Source: a virus. From it: 35,971 nt of DNA. The notes below the pieces were generated by a model. The model saw nothing but the letters and a program-made list of their open reading frames with translations. It had not been told where the DNA came from and made no database searches. The stretch spans positions 1 through 35,971 of IMG/VR virus record IMGVR_UViG_3300021956_000039; one strand, 5' to 3'. How positions within the stretch are numbered: position 1 is the stretch's first letter; each line of letters opens with the position of its first letter. Positions 8,146 through 14,744 of the stretch are shown one piece after another. The translations under genes and the position numbers were made by a program.

Positions 8146-8349
8146 TTAGATAAGACCGTCAGCACTCTTGCAAGTATCACACTGGCAGTGAGACCACTTC
8201 CCACCTGATGCAATACTTCCTTCTTCACAGAATGGAGAACCAACATGATTTGCTGGACCTGCCAATCCTGTAAAGCAAATAGGGCACCCTACATTTGAGG
8301 GCTTTCGCACATTGTGATGTGCTACTACTATTCCCTTATCAAATATCAT
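8146..8349 (-). CDS. Cysteine-rich small protein, 67 aa
   Basis: Excellent ribosome site AAGGAGGTG. Cysteines at 22, 25, 41, 55, 57 and 60 (CPIC, PFCEEG, CQCDTC) suggest one or two zinc sites. Divergent from the plus-strand operon; an extended -10 (TGATATAGT) lies about 40 bases upstream. Function unknown. Confidence 0.75.
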   Translation of the reverse strand: MIFDKGIVVAHHNVRKPSNVGCPICFTGLAGPANHVGSPFCEEGSIASGGKWSHCQCDTCKSADGLI

Positions 8350-8375
8350 GCTTTACACCTCCTTACAAGGATGGA

Positions 8376-8420
8376 CAAACTATATCACAACGAAAGCATA
8401 AATGTGTTGATATACTAATT
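8376..8420. promoter_or_regulatory. Divergent extended -10 promoters
   Basis: Plus strand: TGATATACT (8410-8418) 25 bases before the ribosome site of the 8444 gene. Minus strand: TGATATAGT (8377-8385 region) facing the 8349 gene. Both carry the TG-n extended -10 and lack a clear -35. Confidence 0.45.
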
Positions 8421-8443
8421 GCAACTTAATCAGGGAGAAAACA

Positions 8444-8923
8444 ATGAGCAAGAAGAAGAAATCAGGGCGGACTCAGCCACGAACATGGGGTGAGTGGCAT
8501 GCTGGAGAATACCCAACTACAGATAAGCCAGAACACATCTCACAAGAACAATGGGATGAGATGATGAAGTGGCGTAAAGAAACCCAGTGCTTTGTCAATG
8601 ACGTCTATCAAGTCAACATCAAGGAAATCAAAGACACAGACGGTCATCCTTGGATGTATCTGTCTATTAAACGTAGAGATAAAAAACCAATCCATGACTG
8701 GCGAGCCCTACAGAGGATTAAGAACGAACTAGTGGGGGAAGAATACGAAGCAATTGAGATTTACCCTCGTGAATCAGAACTGGTAGATGAAGCAAATCAG
8801 TATCACCTTTGGGTGATGGAAAAGGGCAGAATTTGCCCTGTAGGATTCCGTGACGGACGAATGATTTGTACTCCAGAAGAAGCAGCACTTGTTGGTGCCA
8901 AGCAACGACCATTTACAGATTAG
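8444..8923 (+). CDS. Conserved phage protein (DUF7694-like), 159 aa
   Basis: First gene of the plus operon; GGGAG 8 bases before ATG. The core MYLSIKRRDKKPIHDWRALQRIKNELVGEEYEAIEIYPRESELVDEANQYHLWVM is a pattern I associate with a widespread phage family of unknown function (DUF7694). N-terminus is lysine-rich. The stop is 7 bases before the next start, whose ribosome site overlaps the stop codon (TAGGAG). Confidence 0.75.
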   Translation: MSKKKKSGRTQPRTWGEWHAGEYPTTDKPEHISQEQWDEMMKWRKETQCFVNDVYQVNIKEIKDTDGHPWMYLSIKRRDKKPIHDWRALQRIKNELVGEEYEAIEIYPRESELVDEANQYHLWVMEKGRICPVGFRDGRMICTPEEAALVGAKQRPFTD

Positions 8924-8930
8924 GAGAAAT

Positions 8931-9113
8931 ATGCCTCTAAAAGACCCTGAAAAACGTAAAGAATACGAGAGGGAACGTAAGAACCGTAAACGGGTTGCTT
9001 ACTACAACACCCTTCCAGAGCCAGAGCGAAGCCGCCGTCTAGGGGCTAATGCCCGTCGTAGAGCGTACGAGATGAGATGGACATCAGACAAGATAAGAAT
9101 GAGGGACTTGTGA
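8931..9113 (+). CDS. Very basic small protein, 60 aa
   Basis: Begins MPLKDPEKRKEYERERKNRKR; about one third Arg/Lys. The KDPEKRKEYERERKNRKRVAYYN helix resembles those of small phage proteins that bind nucleic acid, often linked to HNH proteins, but no catalytic part is present. The stop overlaps the next GTG start (GTGA). Confidence 0.75.
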   Translation: MPLKDPEKRKEYERERKNRKRVAYYNTLPEPERSRRLGANARRRAYEMRWTSDKIRMRDL

Positions 9114-9595
9114 TACAGCCACATCATTACGAGTTGTCCGCTCAAGAAATGCAGATGGTCATAGATTCAACCATTCTTCGTATTAGCGAGAGTTACCGTC
9201 AAAAGCACAACCCAGCCACCACATATGAGCGGACACTGTCACAGTTGTTTGAAGAGAACATTATGGGGTGTAAAGGTGAAATCGCCTGGGCTGGAATACG
9301 GGGTGTGCCTTGGCACAACCCAGTCAATGAGTTTCATAACATTCCAGATGATGGAGTGAATGAAATTAGAACAACTCGCACAAAGTATCTAATCAATCGC
9401 AACAACGATGCTAAAGACCGTAGATATGTCCTTGCAACAATAGATGGGCACATCGTTACATTTCATGGTTGGGCCTGGGGCAAAGATATCCAAGTTGACA
9501 AGTACTATGGGAATCCACATGGTCATAGACCGTGCTGGATGATGCCAATTAAAGATTTACGCCAGATTACCTTCAAGAAAGACTTAGTAAAATGA
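9110..9595 (+). CDS. Conserved phage protein, possible PD-(D/E)XK-like fold, 161 aa
   Basis: GTG start overlapping the upstream stop, with GAGGG 5 bases before. The segment GCKGEIAWAG (conserved-looking Glu) followed by NEIRTTRTKYLINRNNDAKDRRYVLATIDGHIVTFHGWAWG looks like a phage family with a nuclease-like beta core; the expected D/E-x-K is E-x-R here, so activity is uncertain. Co-translated with both neighbours. Confidence 0.6.
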   Translation: MIQPHHYELSAQEMQMVIDSTILRISESYRQKHNPATTYERTLSQLFEENIMGCKGEIAWAGIRGVPWHNPVNEFHNIPDDGVNEIRTTRTKYLINRNNDAKDRRYVLATIDGHIVTFHGWAWGKDIQVDKYYGNPHGHRPCWMMPIKDLRQITFKKDLVK

Positions 9596-9666
9596 TACTA
9601 AAAGCATTCATACTCATATTCTTAGTGGTCATGTATGTCGTAATGGTGGAAGCAGACGATAACTAA
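9592..9666 (+). CDS. 24-aa membrane peptide
   Basis: MILKAFILIFLVVMYVVMVEADDN: a single transmembrane helix with a short acidic tail. ATG overlaps the upstream stop (ATGA) and its own stop overlaps the next start (TAATG). Too short for usual gene callers; real status rests on coupling. Confidence 0.6.
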   Translation: MILKAFILIFLVVMYVVMVEADDN

Positions 9667-9752
9667 TGGACCTTTTAGTACTGCTTTCTGCACTGACTCT
9701 TATTGCAGCCAAATACTTTGTACAAAAAGAACAAGAATGGGATAACCAATGA
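9666..9752 (+). CDS. 28-aa membrane peptide
   Basis: MDLLVLLSALTLIAAKYFVQKEQEWDNQ: one membrane helix and a charged C-terminus. Start shares a base with the upstream stop; stop overlaps the next ATG by 4 bases. Tandem with the 24-aa peptide, so perhaps a small membrane pair (spanin- or holin-like roles possible but unproven). Confidence 0.6.
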   Translation: MDLLVLLSALTLIAAKYFVQKEQEWDNQ

Positions 9753-9973
9753 GCACAATCCAAGAACTCAATGAACTACTCAAAGAGGCACAGGACGAAA
9801 TAGAGATATGGCAACAGACGGCTATTTTGTTGATGCTGATTAACAATGAATTAGAGACTGGTCAAGGAATGACCGAGGAAGAACTTGAGGGGCGATTAAA
9901 AGCCCTCACAGATGGTCTACGAGGCGCCAGACACATGATTCGCGAAATTGTAGAGGATACACCCGAGGATTAA
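9749..9973 (+). CDS. Acidic coiled-coil-like protein, 74 aa
   Basis: MSTIQELNELLKEAQDEIEI opens a long helix with heptad-like leucines, ending GARHMIREIVEDTPED. Last gene of the six-gene plus operon. No recognised family. Confidence 0.7.
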   Translation: MSTIQELNELLKEAQDEIEIWQQTAILLMLINNELETGQGMTEEELEGRLKALTDGLRGARHMIREIVEDTPED

Positions 9974-10166
9974 TACAGGGGCCGAGCAGGTCTCCTATAC
10001 AGTCAGAAATGGGTGAAAAATGTATGGGGTGCCCGATGGCTACTGCAGGGCGAACGTATGTTTGGTGGGGGTGGGGGGGGGTATAAAGTCTCAACCTCTA
10101 CTAGAGGGTTAGAGCCGCCGACCGTGATATATCAGCCGCCGCGCGGGGCGAACACTTGTTCGGTCT

Positions 10167-10202
10167 GTACCTTTCGGCGGTCCGCGCCAATCCGTAAGGT
10201 AC
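10167..10202. repeat. Conserved-loop hairpin, copy 1
   Basis: GTACCTTtCGG pairs with CCGtAAGGTAC around a loop like GGTCTGYACCAA. Copies 2 and 3 are at 11217-11246 and 11758-11791; arms differ but the loop is nearly the same. Confidence 0.6.
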
Positions 10203-10210
10203 ACGGGGAT

Positions 10211-10252
10211 AAAAAAAACCCCGCCTAGCGGGGGGTGCTAGACGGGGTTTCG
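10211..10252 (-). terminator. Intrinsic terminator for the 10585-10328 gene
   Basis: On the minus strand CCCCGTCTAGC pairs with GCTAGGCGGGG (one mismatch), followed directly by eight T. The plus-strand reading also ends in TTT, so it may stop the plus operon as well. Confidence 0.85.
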
Positions 10253-10327
10253 GGGGAATTGAGACGGGCTAGAAACGCCCCGCCTTGACACCCGCCCACA
10301 AGTGGGCGAGTGTCATCATCAGGCGCA

Positions 10328-10585
10328 TCACGCCCAGTAGCCTGCGCTGTCGTAGGCTCGCTCTGCCTGCGTAGCGATTTCGTGGCGGGTGCTTGTGAGG
10401 AATGAGGCGGTAGGTTCTGCGTAGTAATCGCTTGCGGTCAATTCCTCGCTGTTGCCGTTGGCCACTACGGTCTCAACGCTGTCGGCGGGGTTGCAAATGC
10501 CCCAAATGCCGAAGGCGTTGCGGAATGCGTAAGCCTTGCGAGGTAGAGCCCGCAATTCTGCGGTGGTGAATGGTGAGCGTGACAT
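10328..10585 (-). CDS. Hypothetical protein, 85 aa
   Basis: AAAGGA precedes the ATG. Sequence begins MSRSPFTTAELRALPRKAYAF; no family recognised. Promoter at 10629-10657: TTGACA-N17-TACGCT. Confidence 0.75.
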   Translation of the reverse strand: MSRSPFTTAELRALPRKAYAFRNAFGIWGICNPADSVETVVANGNSEELTASDYYAEPTASFLTSTRHEIATQAERAYDSAGYWA

Positions 10586-10841
10586 AATTTCCTTTCGGGC
10601 TGAATCGTTCGTTCATCAACCTGTAAACAGCGTACAGGCTATGGGGGTCTATGTCAAGGTATGAGACAAAATAATCCCTGATATCCCGAGAATATATCAC
10701 CAGGAAACCCAGCAACCGCCGCGCCATATGCCACGCTGTAAGGGGTTCTGAGGGGGGGTTTAGGCGGGGGCGTGGTGCATTGTGCCATAATGGCTCTAAG
10801 GCTCTGAGAATGGCTTAGAATGCGTCTCACGGGGTGCGAGG

Positions 10842-11008
10842 TTATCCACAGCCTGTGGATAACTTTTCCCCAAGTTACCGACGGGTAAGTTACTAGCGGG
10901 TAACTTGCGACGTGGAATTGTTAGGTACGCCTAACACTTGTAAGGTTTGCCTAACAAACTGAGGCTCGGTGTTGTTAGGTATGCCTAACACTTGTTAGGT
11001 GAGCCTAA
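10842..11008. other. Candidate origin of replication A
   Basis: A perfect inverted pair of DnaA boxes, TTATCCACA (10842-10850) and TGTGGATAA (10854-10862), is followed by AAGTTACC/GGGTAAGTTACT/GGGTAACTT repeats and two pairs of TTAGG-N4-CCTAA palindromes 20 bp apart (10921/10941 and 10975/10995). Direct and inverted iterons beside DnaA boxes are typical of plasmid and phage origins. No replication gene is adjacent, so this is an inference. Confidence 0.55.
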
Positions 11009-11078
11009 CAAGCCGCTGCCCCAAGTCTCAACCTCTAGTTGAGGGTTAGGGTTCAGCACGTCTCGGTCCCTGCGCCTA

Positions 11079-11112
11079 GAAAATGGTGCTGATAAATACT
11101 AGGTTTTATTTT
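11079..11112. repeat. 34-bp element copy 1
   Basis: GAAAATGG, 14 bases (TGCTGATAAATACT), AGGTTTTATTTT; followed by CCGTTTTCATGAGG. Preceded by AACCTCTAGTTGAGGGTTAG at 11030. Confidence 0.85.
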
Positions 11113-11163
11113 ATGCGCGACCGTTTTCATGAGGCCCCAGGGCTCGCCCCAGAATGCCATCAG

Positions 11164-11199
11164 GCGAGCGTACAGCCCCGCTAAGAGGTGTACGCTCGC
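11164..11199. terminator. Perfect 11-bp hairpin
   Basis: GCGAGCGTACA pairs with TGTACGCTCGC around a 14-base loop, downstream of the 11489-11250 gene. No U-tract on the minus strand. Confidence 0.5.
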
Positions 11200-11216
11200 C
11201 CGCTTTGGTCTTTGTA

Positions 11217-11246
11217 CCTTTTGGCGGTCTGTACCAAGCCGTAAGG
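11217..11246. repeat. Conserved-loop hairpin, copy 2
   Basis: CCTTTTGGC and GCCGTAAGG arms (two mismatches) around GGTCTGTACCAA, ending 3 bases before the stop codon of the minus-strand gene at 11250; likely its 3' hairpin. Confidence 0.6.
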
Positions 11247-11249
11247 GGC

Positions 11250-11489
11250 TTAGTCGCGCATCGCCTTCCACATCTCGTAGATGTAGCCGTGTCCACCGCC
11301 GAAGTCGTACTTCTCACCGACAATGCTGGCGAGGTCTTTGAGTGCGTCAAACACTGACATTGCGCCACCCTCTTCGCCCTCGTAGGGCAGGTCGCTCTCA
11401 ATGTTGTTGAGTGTTACCGCAAACTCTGCGAGCACGGTTCTCATTCCGTCTATCGCTTCCTGCGCTGTCATCACCTTTTCATCTTCCAT
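11250..11489 (-). CDS. Hypothetical acidic protein, 79 aa
   Basis: Begins MEDEKVMTAQEAIDGMRTVLAEFAV; helical, ending GGGHGYIYEMWKAMRD. GAAAGG lies 8 bases upstream. Promoter 11528-11556 (TTGCAA-N17-TACAAT), whose -35 lies in the last codons of the gene upstream. No family recognised. Confidence 0.75.
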   Translation of the reverse strand: MEDEKVMTAQEAIDGMRTVLAEFAVTLNNIESDLPYEGEEGGAMSVFDALKDLASIVGEKYDFGGGHGYIYEMWKAMRD

Positions 11490-11533
11490 TGTTTTGCCTT
11501 TCGTGTTGGGTTGTAACTTACTATTACATTGTA

Positions 11534-11722
11534 TCAGTTTGCTTCAACTTTTGCAAACACTTCTGCCCGCATACTTACTGCGAGGCGGTGGAATGCGTCC
11601 ATAAAGATTGCCTGCTTCTCTGGCGAGCGTGGGTAGTCCATCTCTGCCAGTCGGCGGGCTTCTGCTGTCTTTGTGGCGAGCAACTCTGCCCACCAGTTGT
11701 CCGTTGCGTTGAGGTCTTGCAT
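11534..11722 (-). CDS. Hypothetical helical protein, 62 aa
   Basis: Begins MQDLNATDNWWAELLATKTAEARRLAEMDY; AAAGGA upstream. Its final codons (FAKVEAN) contain the -35 of the next gene's promoter. Separated from the 11961 gene upstream by a perfect hairpin (11758-11791). No clear promoter of its own. Confidence 0.72.
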   Translation of the reverse strand: MQDLNATDNWWAELLATKTAEARRLAEMDYPRSPEKQAIFMDAFHRLAVSMRAEVFAKVEAN

Positions 11723-11757
11723 TGTGTTCCTTTGTGTTGGTTCGGTTAGTTCGTGTT

Positions 11758-11791
11758 CCCCTTACGGCGGTCTGCACCAAGCCGTAAGGGG
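11758..11791. repeat. Conserved-loop hairpin, copy 3
   Basis: Perfect 11-bp stem CCCCTTACGGC/GCCGTAAGGGG with loop GGTCTGCACCAA, between two minus-strand genes. Compared with copy 2 the arms differ at compensating positions. Confidence 0.65.
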
Positions 11792-11817
11792 CTTTGAGGG
11801 GTGACTGTCTTACTCGC

Positions 11818-11961
11818 TTAGACTAACTTGCCTTTTAGAGCGAACTTGAACTGCAACACAATCCACAGGTGCTGTGCTTCGCACTCGGCAACTGTGATAA
11901 GTCCTCGCTTAGCCTGCTCTGTAACCTTTCCAATTTGTTCCAGTGCTTCGTCAAATGTCAT
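11818..11961 (-). CDS. Small helical protein, 47 aa
   Basis: MTFDEALEQIGKVTEQAKRG start is chosen because GAAAGGAAACCCA precedes it; a longer frame to 12030 crosses the promoter. Promoter 11990-12018: TTGCAG-N17-TATACT. Function unknown. Confidence 0.68.
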   Translation of the reverse strand: MTFDEALEQIGKVTEQAKRGLITVAECEAQHLWIVLQFKFALKGKLV

Positions 11962-12095
11962 TGGGTTTCCTTTCGTAGTAGGTATACAAAGTATACAGCA
12001 ATATGCGACACCCTGCAAGTCAATCCCCAAAATATTCAGCGCAACTCTGCCGAGGCCGCTGCCCGTGATATATCACAGGAATATCACTATTTGGC

Positions 12096-12124
12096 TTGCA
12101 TTGTGTGAGAGAGTGTGCTATACT
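12096..12124 (+). promoter_or_regulatory. Promoter of leaderless gene 12131
   Basis: TTGCAT, 17 bases, TATACT; the ATG begins exactly 7 bases after the -10, so transcription should start at the start codon. Confidence 0.75.
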
Positions 12125-12130
12125 GTATAT

Positions 12131-12244
12131 ATGAACAACACACCTAACCCAGACAATAAGTGCCACTCCAACGACTGCCCAAGCGAGGCAGGCGAAGGCT
12201 ACGAGGGCTACTGCCCAGACCATTGCTACAAGGCAGTGGACTGA
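12131..12244 (+). CDS. Leaderless 37-aa zinc-knuckle-like peptide
   Basis: MNNTPNPDNKCHSNDCPSEA.. with C11, C16, C28 and C32 (last part YCPDHCYKAVD). Cysteine spacing suggests a zinc site. No ribosome site; the promoter places +1 at the A of ATG. On the opposite strand to most neighbours. Plus-strand terminator-like hairpin 12363-12401 lies 120 bases on. Confidence 0.65.
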   Translation: MNNTPNPDNKCHSNDCPSEAGEGYEGYCPDHCYKAVD

Positions 12245-12353
12245 CCGCTAACGGCGGGCGGGAGTGGCGAACCCGCAAAGCCGCCGCCCAGGCCGCCGCG
12301 CGCGCCTATTCCCCCCTTTGTGTGCGCCGTTGCACTGCATCTCTATATATAAT

Positions 12354-12401
12354 ATTATAGCATAGCGGGATAGGCTTTGCAACCTATCCCGCTATTTTTT
12401 T
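12354..12401. promoter_or_regulatory. Nested hairpin/promoter module 1
   Basis: TAGCGGGATAGG/CCTATCCCGCTA stem (12363-12374, 12383-12394) with TTGCAA in the loop (12377-12382) and T7 run after it on the plus strand. On the minus strand the loop TTGCAA is followed after 17 bases by TATAAT (12354-12359). The leftward promoter has no gene in front of it; the plus-strand reading could end the 12131 transcript. Confidence 0.75.
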
Positions 12402-12403
12402 AT

Positions 12404-12634
12404 TTATTTTTTCGCCAGCGCCGAGCGGAGTTTCGTCATTCCGCACTTGTCTGACATTGAGCCCCACCCTTGCGAGACTTGTTCTAGTTCGCCGTTGCGG
12501 AGTTCCGCCATTAGGGTTGAGTAGTGGTAGATATGACGGGTGTCGCCGTCAATGTCCACCGCACGCCACGAGGACGCCTTGAACGAACGCCCCGCCTTGA
12601 CGGGCTTGGTTACTAGGTCTGACATACTTGCCAT
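12404..12634 (-). CDS. Small phage protein, 76 aa
   Basis: Start at MASMSDLVTKPVK (GAAGGGAAACTCA upstream). Contains HIYHYSTLMAELRNGELEQVSQGWGSMSDKCGMTKLRSAL; the 'YHY.T.M......GWGS.SD..GM.K' layout recurs in actinophage proteins of unknown role. Promoter 12666-12694: TTGCAT-N17-TATACT. Module 1 begins right after its stop. Confidence 0.75.
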   Translation of the reverse strand: MASMSDLVTKPVKAGRSFKASSWRAVDIDGDTRHIYHYSTLMAELRNGELEQVSQGWGSMSDKCGMTKLRSALAKK

Positions 12635-12737
12635 TGAGTTTCCCTTCGTTGAGTTGGTAATATCAAGTATACACGGGTATGGGTGAATATGCAAGTCAAA
12701 CGGGCAAAAATAAATAAATATTTTTATCTCAAAATAC

Positions 12738-12956
12738 TTGCAAAGTGTGCTAAACCGTGCTATACTGTATCTATCACCTAAACGGTGGCGCTAGAGAATA
12801 TGCCTACGAGATAGGTACGGGTTACAGGGACACAACTTGGTGCGGGCAACAAACCCCGCACGGCTCGGATTACTAGTGGGGGCTGGTGGGGCGCAAGCCT
12901 TGTTGGCTCACTGAGAATAATAGCGGGGGCGGGTGAGGTTCGTAGCCTCGCCCGCT
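12738..12956 (+). ncRNA. Candidate small RNA (or decayed leaderless gene)
   Basis: Promoter TTGCAA-N17-TATACT (12738-12766) is nearly the same as those of the two leaderless genes at 12131 and 13126, but the +1 position has ATC instead of ATG and a stop follows at once. The RNA would start near 12773, contain GTGCGGG/CCCGCAC (about 12840-12862) and end at hairpin GCGGGTGAGG/CCTCGCCCGC (12929-12955). Confidence 0.45.
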
Positions 12957-13090
12957 CGCCGAGCAAATCCAGCAACCGCTGCCCGCCGCGCCAGACACCT
13001 TCTCCACCTTATATATATACTATATCACAATATCCTACACTCTGCAACCTATTTTCCAAAAAATATTTATTTATTTTTTCCTCTGAATAG

Positions 13091-13119
13091 TTGCTATCTG
13101 TGGGAGAGTGTGCTATACT
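13091..13119 (+). promoter_or_regulatory. Promoter of leaderless gene 13126
   Basis: TTGCTA-N17-TATACT with ATG 7 bases after the -10. Shares the GAGAGTGTGCTATACTGTAT segment with the promoter at 12096, so the two are duplicates. Confidence 0.75.
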
Positions 13120-13125
13120 GTATAT

Positions 13126-13284
13126 ATGACAACGACACTGAATAACCACGAAGTATACCTATCCGCCTATTGCGTATCCGCTGAAGGTGCGCTTGTAGTC
13201 TGCGGTTCTGAAACCGAATACGAGACACTATCCTTTGGCGGTAGCGTCAAGGTCTGCGCACACTGCGGGGAGTGGCTGAACTAG
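13126..13284 (+). CDS. Leaderless 52-aa cysteine-containing protein
   Basis: Begins MTTTLNNHEVYLSAYCVSAE and ends CAHCGEWLN; C44/C47 form a CxxC with C16 and C26 as possible partners. No ribosome site; start set by the promoter spacing. No recognised family. Confidence 0.65.
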   Translation: MTTTLNNHEVYLSAYCVSAEGALVVCGSETEYETLSFGGSVKVCAHCGEWLN

Positions 13285-13353
13285 CCACCCTTGCGGGGCG
13301 CAAGCCAGCGCGTCCCCTGCCCGTGATATATCAGCAAAATATCACGATTTGAC

Positions 13354-13450
13354 TTGACAAGTCTCTGATAGTGTGCTATAATAGATATAGGGAAGCCGCC
13401 GCCCGAGCGAACACCTGTTCGGGGCGGGTGGTTAGCCCGCCCCGTGAGGT
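13354..13450 (+). ncRNA. Candidate short RNA with palindromic hairpin
   Basis: TTGACA-N17-TATAAT (13354-13382) is the best plus-strand promoter in the area, yet no ATG follows. The RNA would contain GCCGCCGCCC, then CGAACACCTGTTCG (13408-13421) inside a larger CCGCCC/GGGCGG stem, and meets the 3' end of the convergent gene at 13451. Confidence 0.4.
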
Positions 13451-13588
13451 TTAGCCCCGTAGTGATAGGTAGATTTCTCGGTGCCACGCCGAGATTTCGT
13501 CACACACGCAGTCACACGACCAGAGTGCGCAGTCCTCGCAGAGTTCTATTTCGTCATTTTCCATTGGGTTGTCTGTGTTGTTGTTCAT
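13451..13588 (-). CDS. Leaderless 45-aa cysteine cluster protein
   Basis: MNNNTDNPMENDEIELCEDC..: C17, C20, C25, C27 and C29 are packed in 13 residues, suggesting a metal site. Promoter 13595-13623 (TTGCAT-N17-TATACT) puts +1 at the ATG. A second in-frame ATG (M9) exists but lacks a ribosome site. Confidence 0.62.
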   Translation of the reverse strand: MNNNTDNPMENDEIELCEDCALWSCDCVCDEISAWHREIYLSLRG

Positions 13589-13728
13589 ATATAAAGTATA
13601 CAACCTCGTGAGGGAATATGCAAGTCAATTTGGCAAATTTCTAAATATTTTTATTTCCAGCAACCGCCGCGCCAAATAGGGCGAGACTGTTGGGCGCCTA
13701 ACCATACAGTCCCGCCCCGTAGGGCTTG

Positions 13729-13959
13729 CTACACCGCCATTGCTTCGGCAAGCGAACGGGCAACCGTTCCCGTGAAGGTTGGGCTAACCCAACGCAACAC
13801 AACCGCCATATCGGCGCTACGGTCACGGATAACCGCTACCTTTGCGGACTTCTCCATAAAGGTCACGGCTTCGGTGAGGGTATCGCACGACATCACCTTG
13901 ACGAGCCCTGCGTCGCCCTCGTTGTCCCACTGCCAAGTAACTAGATACTGATTTTCCAT
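13729..13959 (-). CDS. Hypothetical protein, 76 aa
   Basis: Begins MENQYLVTWQWDNEGDAGLVKVMSCDTLTEAVTFMEKSAKVAVIRDRSA. AAGGAG upstream; promoter 13990-14018 (TTGCAA-N17-TATACT). Beta-alpha-beta appearance with no clear family. A long frame in another register over the same DNA is a shadow. Confidence 0.75.
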   Translation of the reverse strand: MENQYLVTWQWDNEGDAGLVKVMSCDTLTEAVTFMEKSAKVAVIRDRSADMAVVLRWVSPTFTGTVARSLAEAMAV

Positions 13960-14055
13960 TTTGTTTCTCCTTGTTGAGTTGGTAATTATAGTATAGCATA
14001 CCCTGCCACACTTTGCAACTTATTCCTAAATTATTTTTCCGAGTGCCGCCGCCCC

Positions 14056-14069
14056 CGAACACTTGTTCG
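14056..14069. promoter_or_regulatory. LexA-like palindrome (GAAC-N4-GTTC)
   Basis: CGAACACTTGTTCG next to GCCGCCGCCCC. Other copies: 10149-10162, 13408-13421, 16079-16092 (CGAACATATGTTCG) and 16104-16117. The GAAC-N4-GTTC core is that of Gram-positive/actinobacterial LexA boxes, but it could equally be a hairpin, since flanking GC bases also pair. Confidence 0.45.
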
Positions 14070-14099
14070 GGCGGGGTTGCCAGTCCCGCCCGCTAAGCG

Positions 14100-14471
14100 T
14101 TACGCCCGCTCTAGTTCGGCGTCCTGCCGAGCCCAAATTGCCGAGCGGGTCTCGTAGTCTTGGAGTGTCCAAGCGAAGTGAGCGTCTAGGCTCTCGGTAG
14201 AGTGCTTAGGCACATCAAATTGTGCTTCCTTCACACGGATACCGAGCGCACGCACGCCCGCCACGATGCCTGCGAAGGCGTCCTGCGAGACGAGCCCGAC
14301 CATATAGTACTCGGTCTCCCATTCCTCACTCATACCGTCACGGTCAAGCGTGAGGCTGGTGAGGGTCTCGCCGTACTGGCTGGCTACTTGCTCGTAAGCC
14401 AAGCGCACTTGCTCGCCCGTCATCGGAGCCCAGTATTCGGACATAAAGTAAGCGAAGCCGAAGTTTTTCAT
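14100..14471 (-). CDS. Hypothetical protein, 123 aa
   Basis: Start MKNFGFAYFMSEYWAPM with AAAGGAAATAACAAA upstream. Rest has two helical segments and a WETEYYMVGLVSQDAFAGIVAGVRAL core. Promoter 14505-14533 (TTGCGT-N17-TACAAT). No family recognised. Confidence 0.75.
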   Translation of the reverse strand: MKNFGFAYFMSEYWAPMTGEQVRLAYEQVASQYGETLTSLTLDRDGMSEEWETEYYMVGLVSQDAFAGIVAGVRALGIRVKEAQFDVPKHSTESLDAHFAWTLQDYETRSAIWARQDAELERA

Positions 14472-14637
14472 TTTGTTATTTCCTTTCGTTGTGGTGTGAT
14501 ATCTATTGTAGCACTTTCTAGCACTGCACGCAACTCGTAACGACATATTTCTGAATTATTTTTTTCCCAGCAACCGCCGCGCGGGAACGCCTTCTCCACC
14601 CTTTCTGCGCTCCGTTGCGCTGTACCCTTATACTTAT

Positions 14638-14666
14638 ATTATAGCATACCCTGTGAGACTTTGCAA
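14638..14666 (-). promoter_or_regulatory. Orphan leftward promoter
   Basis: TTGCAA-N17-TATAAT with no gene before the next promoter at 14533. Downstream RNA has GGGTGGAGAAGG and GCGCGGCGGTTGCTGG, motifs also found after other orphan promoters. Confidence 0.6.
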
Positions 14667-14709
14667 GCCAATTCGGCAAATAATTTTATTTATTTTTTCT
14701 TGTTTTGAC

Positions 14710-14738
14710 TTGCTTATTGTCTCATATTGCTGTATACT
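14710..14738 (+). promoter_or_regulatory. Promoter of leaderless gene 14745
   Basis: TTGCTT-N17-TATACT; ATG begins 7 bases after the -10. Confidence 0.7.
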
Positions 14739-14744
14739 TATTAT

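Larger units (their letters stand above)
9974..10327. other. Intergenic regulatory stretch 1
   Basis: No gene seen. Holds a poly-G run (10062-10080), a CCTCTA-C-TAGAGG palindrome (10093-10112), TGATATATCA (10125-10134), CGAACACTTGTTCG (10149-10162), a conserved-loop hairpin (10167-10202), a strong terminator (10211-10252), and a GACAC..GTGTC hairpin (10286-10314) near the end of the 10328 gene. Confidence 0.7.
10586..11249. other. Intergenic stretch 2, candidate replication origin
   Basis: No gene. From left: promoter (10629-10657); CAACCGCCGCGCC motif (10711); part of the 60-bp repeat family (10792-10834); DnaA boxes (10842-10862); GTTACC/GGTAAC repeats (10872-10907); four TTAGG-N4-CCTAA sites (10921-11008); AACCTC..GAGGGTT (11030-11049); 34-bp element copy 1 (11079-11112); hairpins 11164-11199 and 11217-11246. 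Confidence 0.7.
12635..13125. other. Intergenic stretch 3 with a plus-strand orphan transcript
   Basis: Holds the leftward promoter at 12666-12694, the plus promoter 12738-12766 with its presumed RNA, the motif CCAGCAACCGCTGCCCGCCG (12968), a leftward orphan promoter near 13013-13045 (TTGCAG-N17-TATAGT) and the promoter of 13126. No gene found. Confidence 0.6.

Noticed and set aside
10473-10727. Open frame of 84 codons on the minus strand over the 10585 gene's promoter
   Set aside because: Covers the promoter and overlaps a gene with a better ribosome site; low-complexity Arg-rich tail.
10921-11008. IdeR/DtxR iron boxes
   Set aside because: Half-sites match, but the central spacing is 4 instead of 9 bases.
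11111-11401. 96-codon minus frame over 11250-11489
   Set aside because: Out of frame with a gene having a clear start; composition Arg/Thr-rich as in shadows.
12778-12975. Minus-strand frame of 65 codons
   Set aside because: No ribosome site or promoter; lies across the plus-strand orphan transcript and a hairpin.
13823-14062. 79-codon minus frame
   Set aside because: Shadow of the 13959-13729 gene, running back through its promoter.
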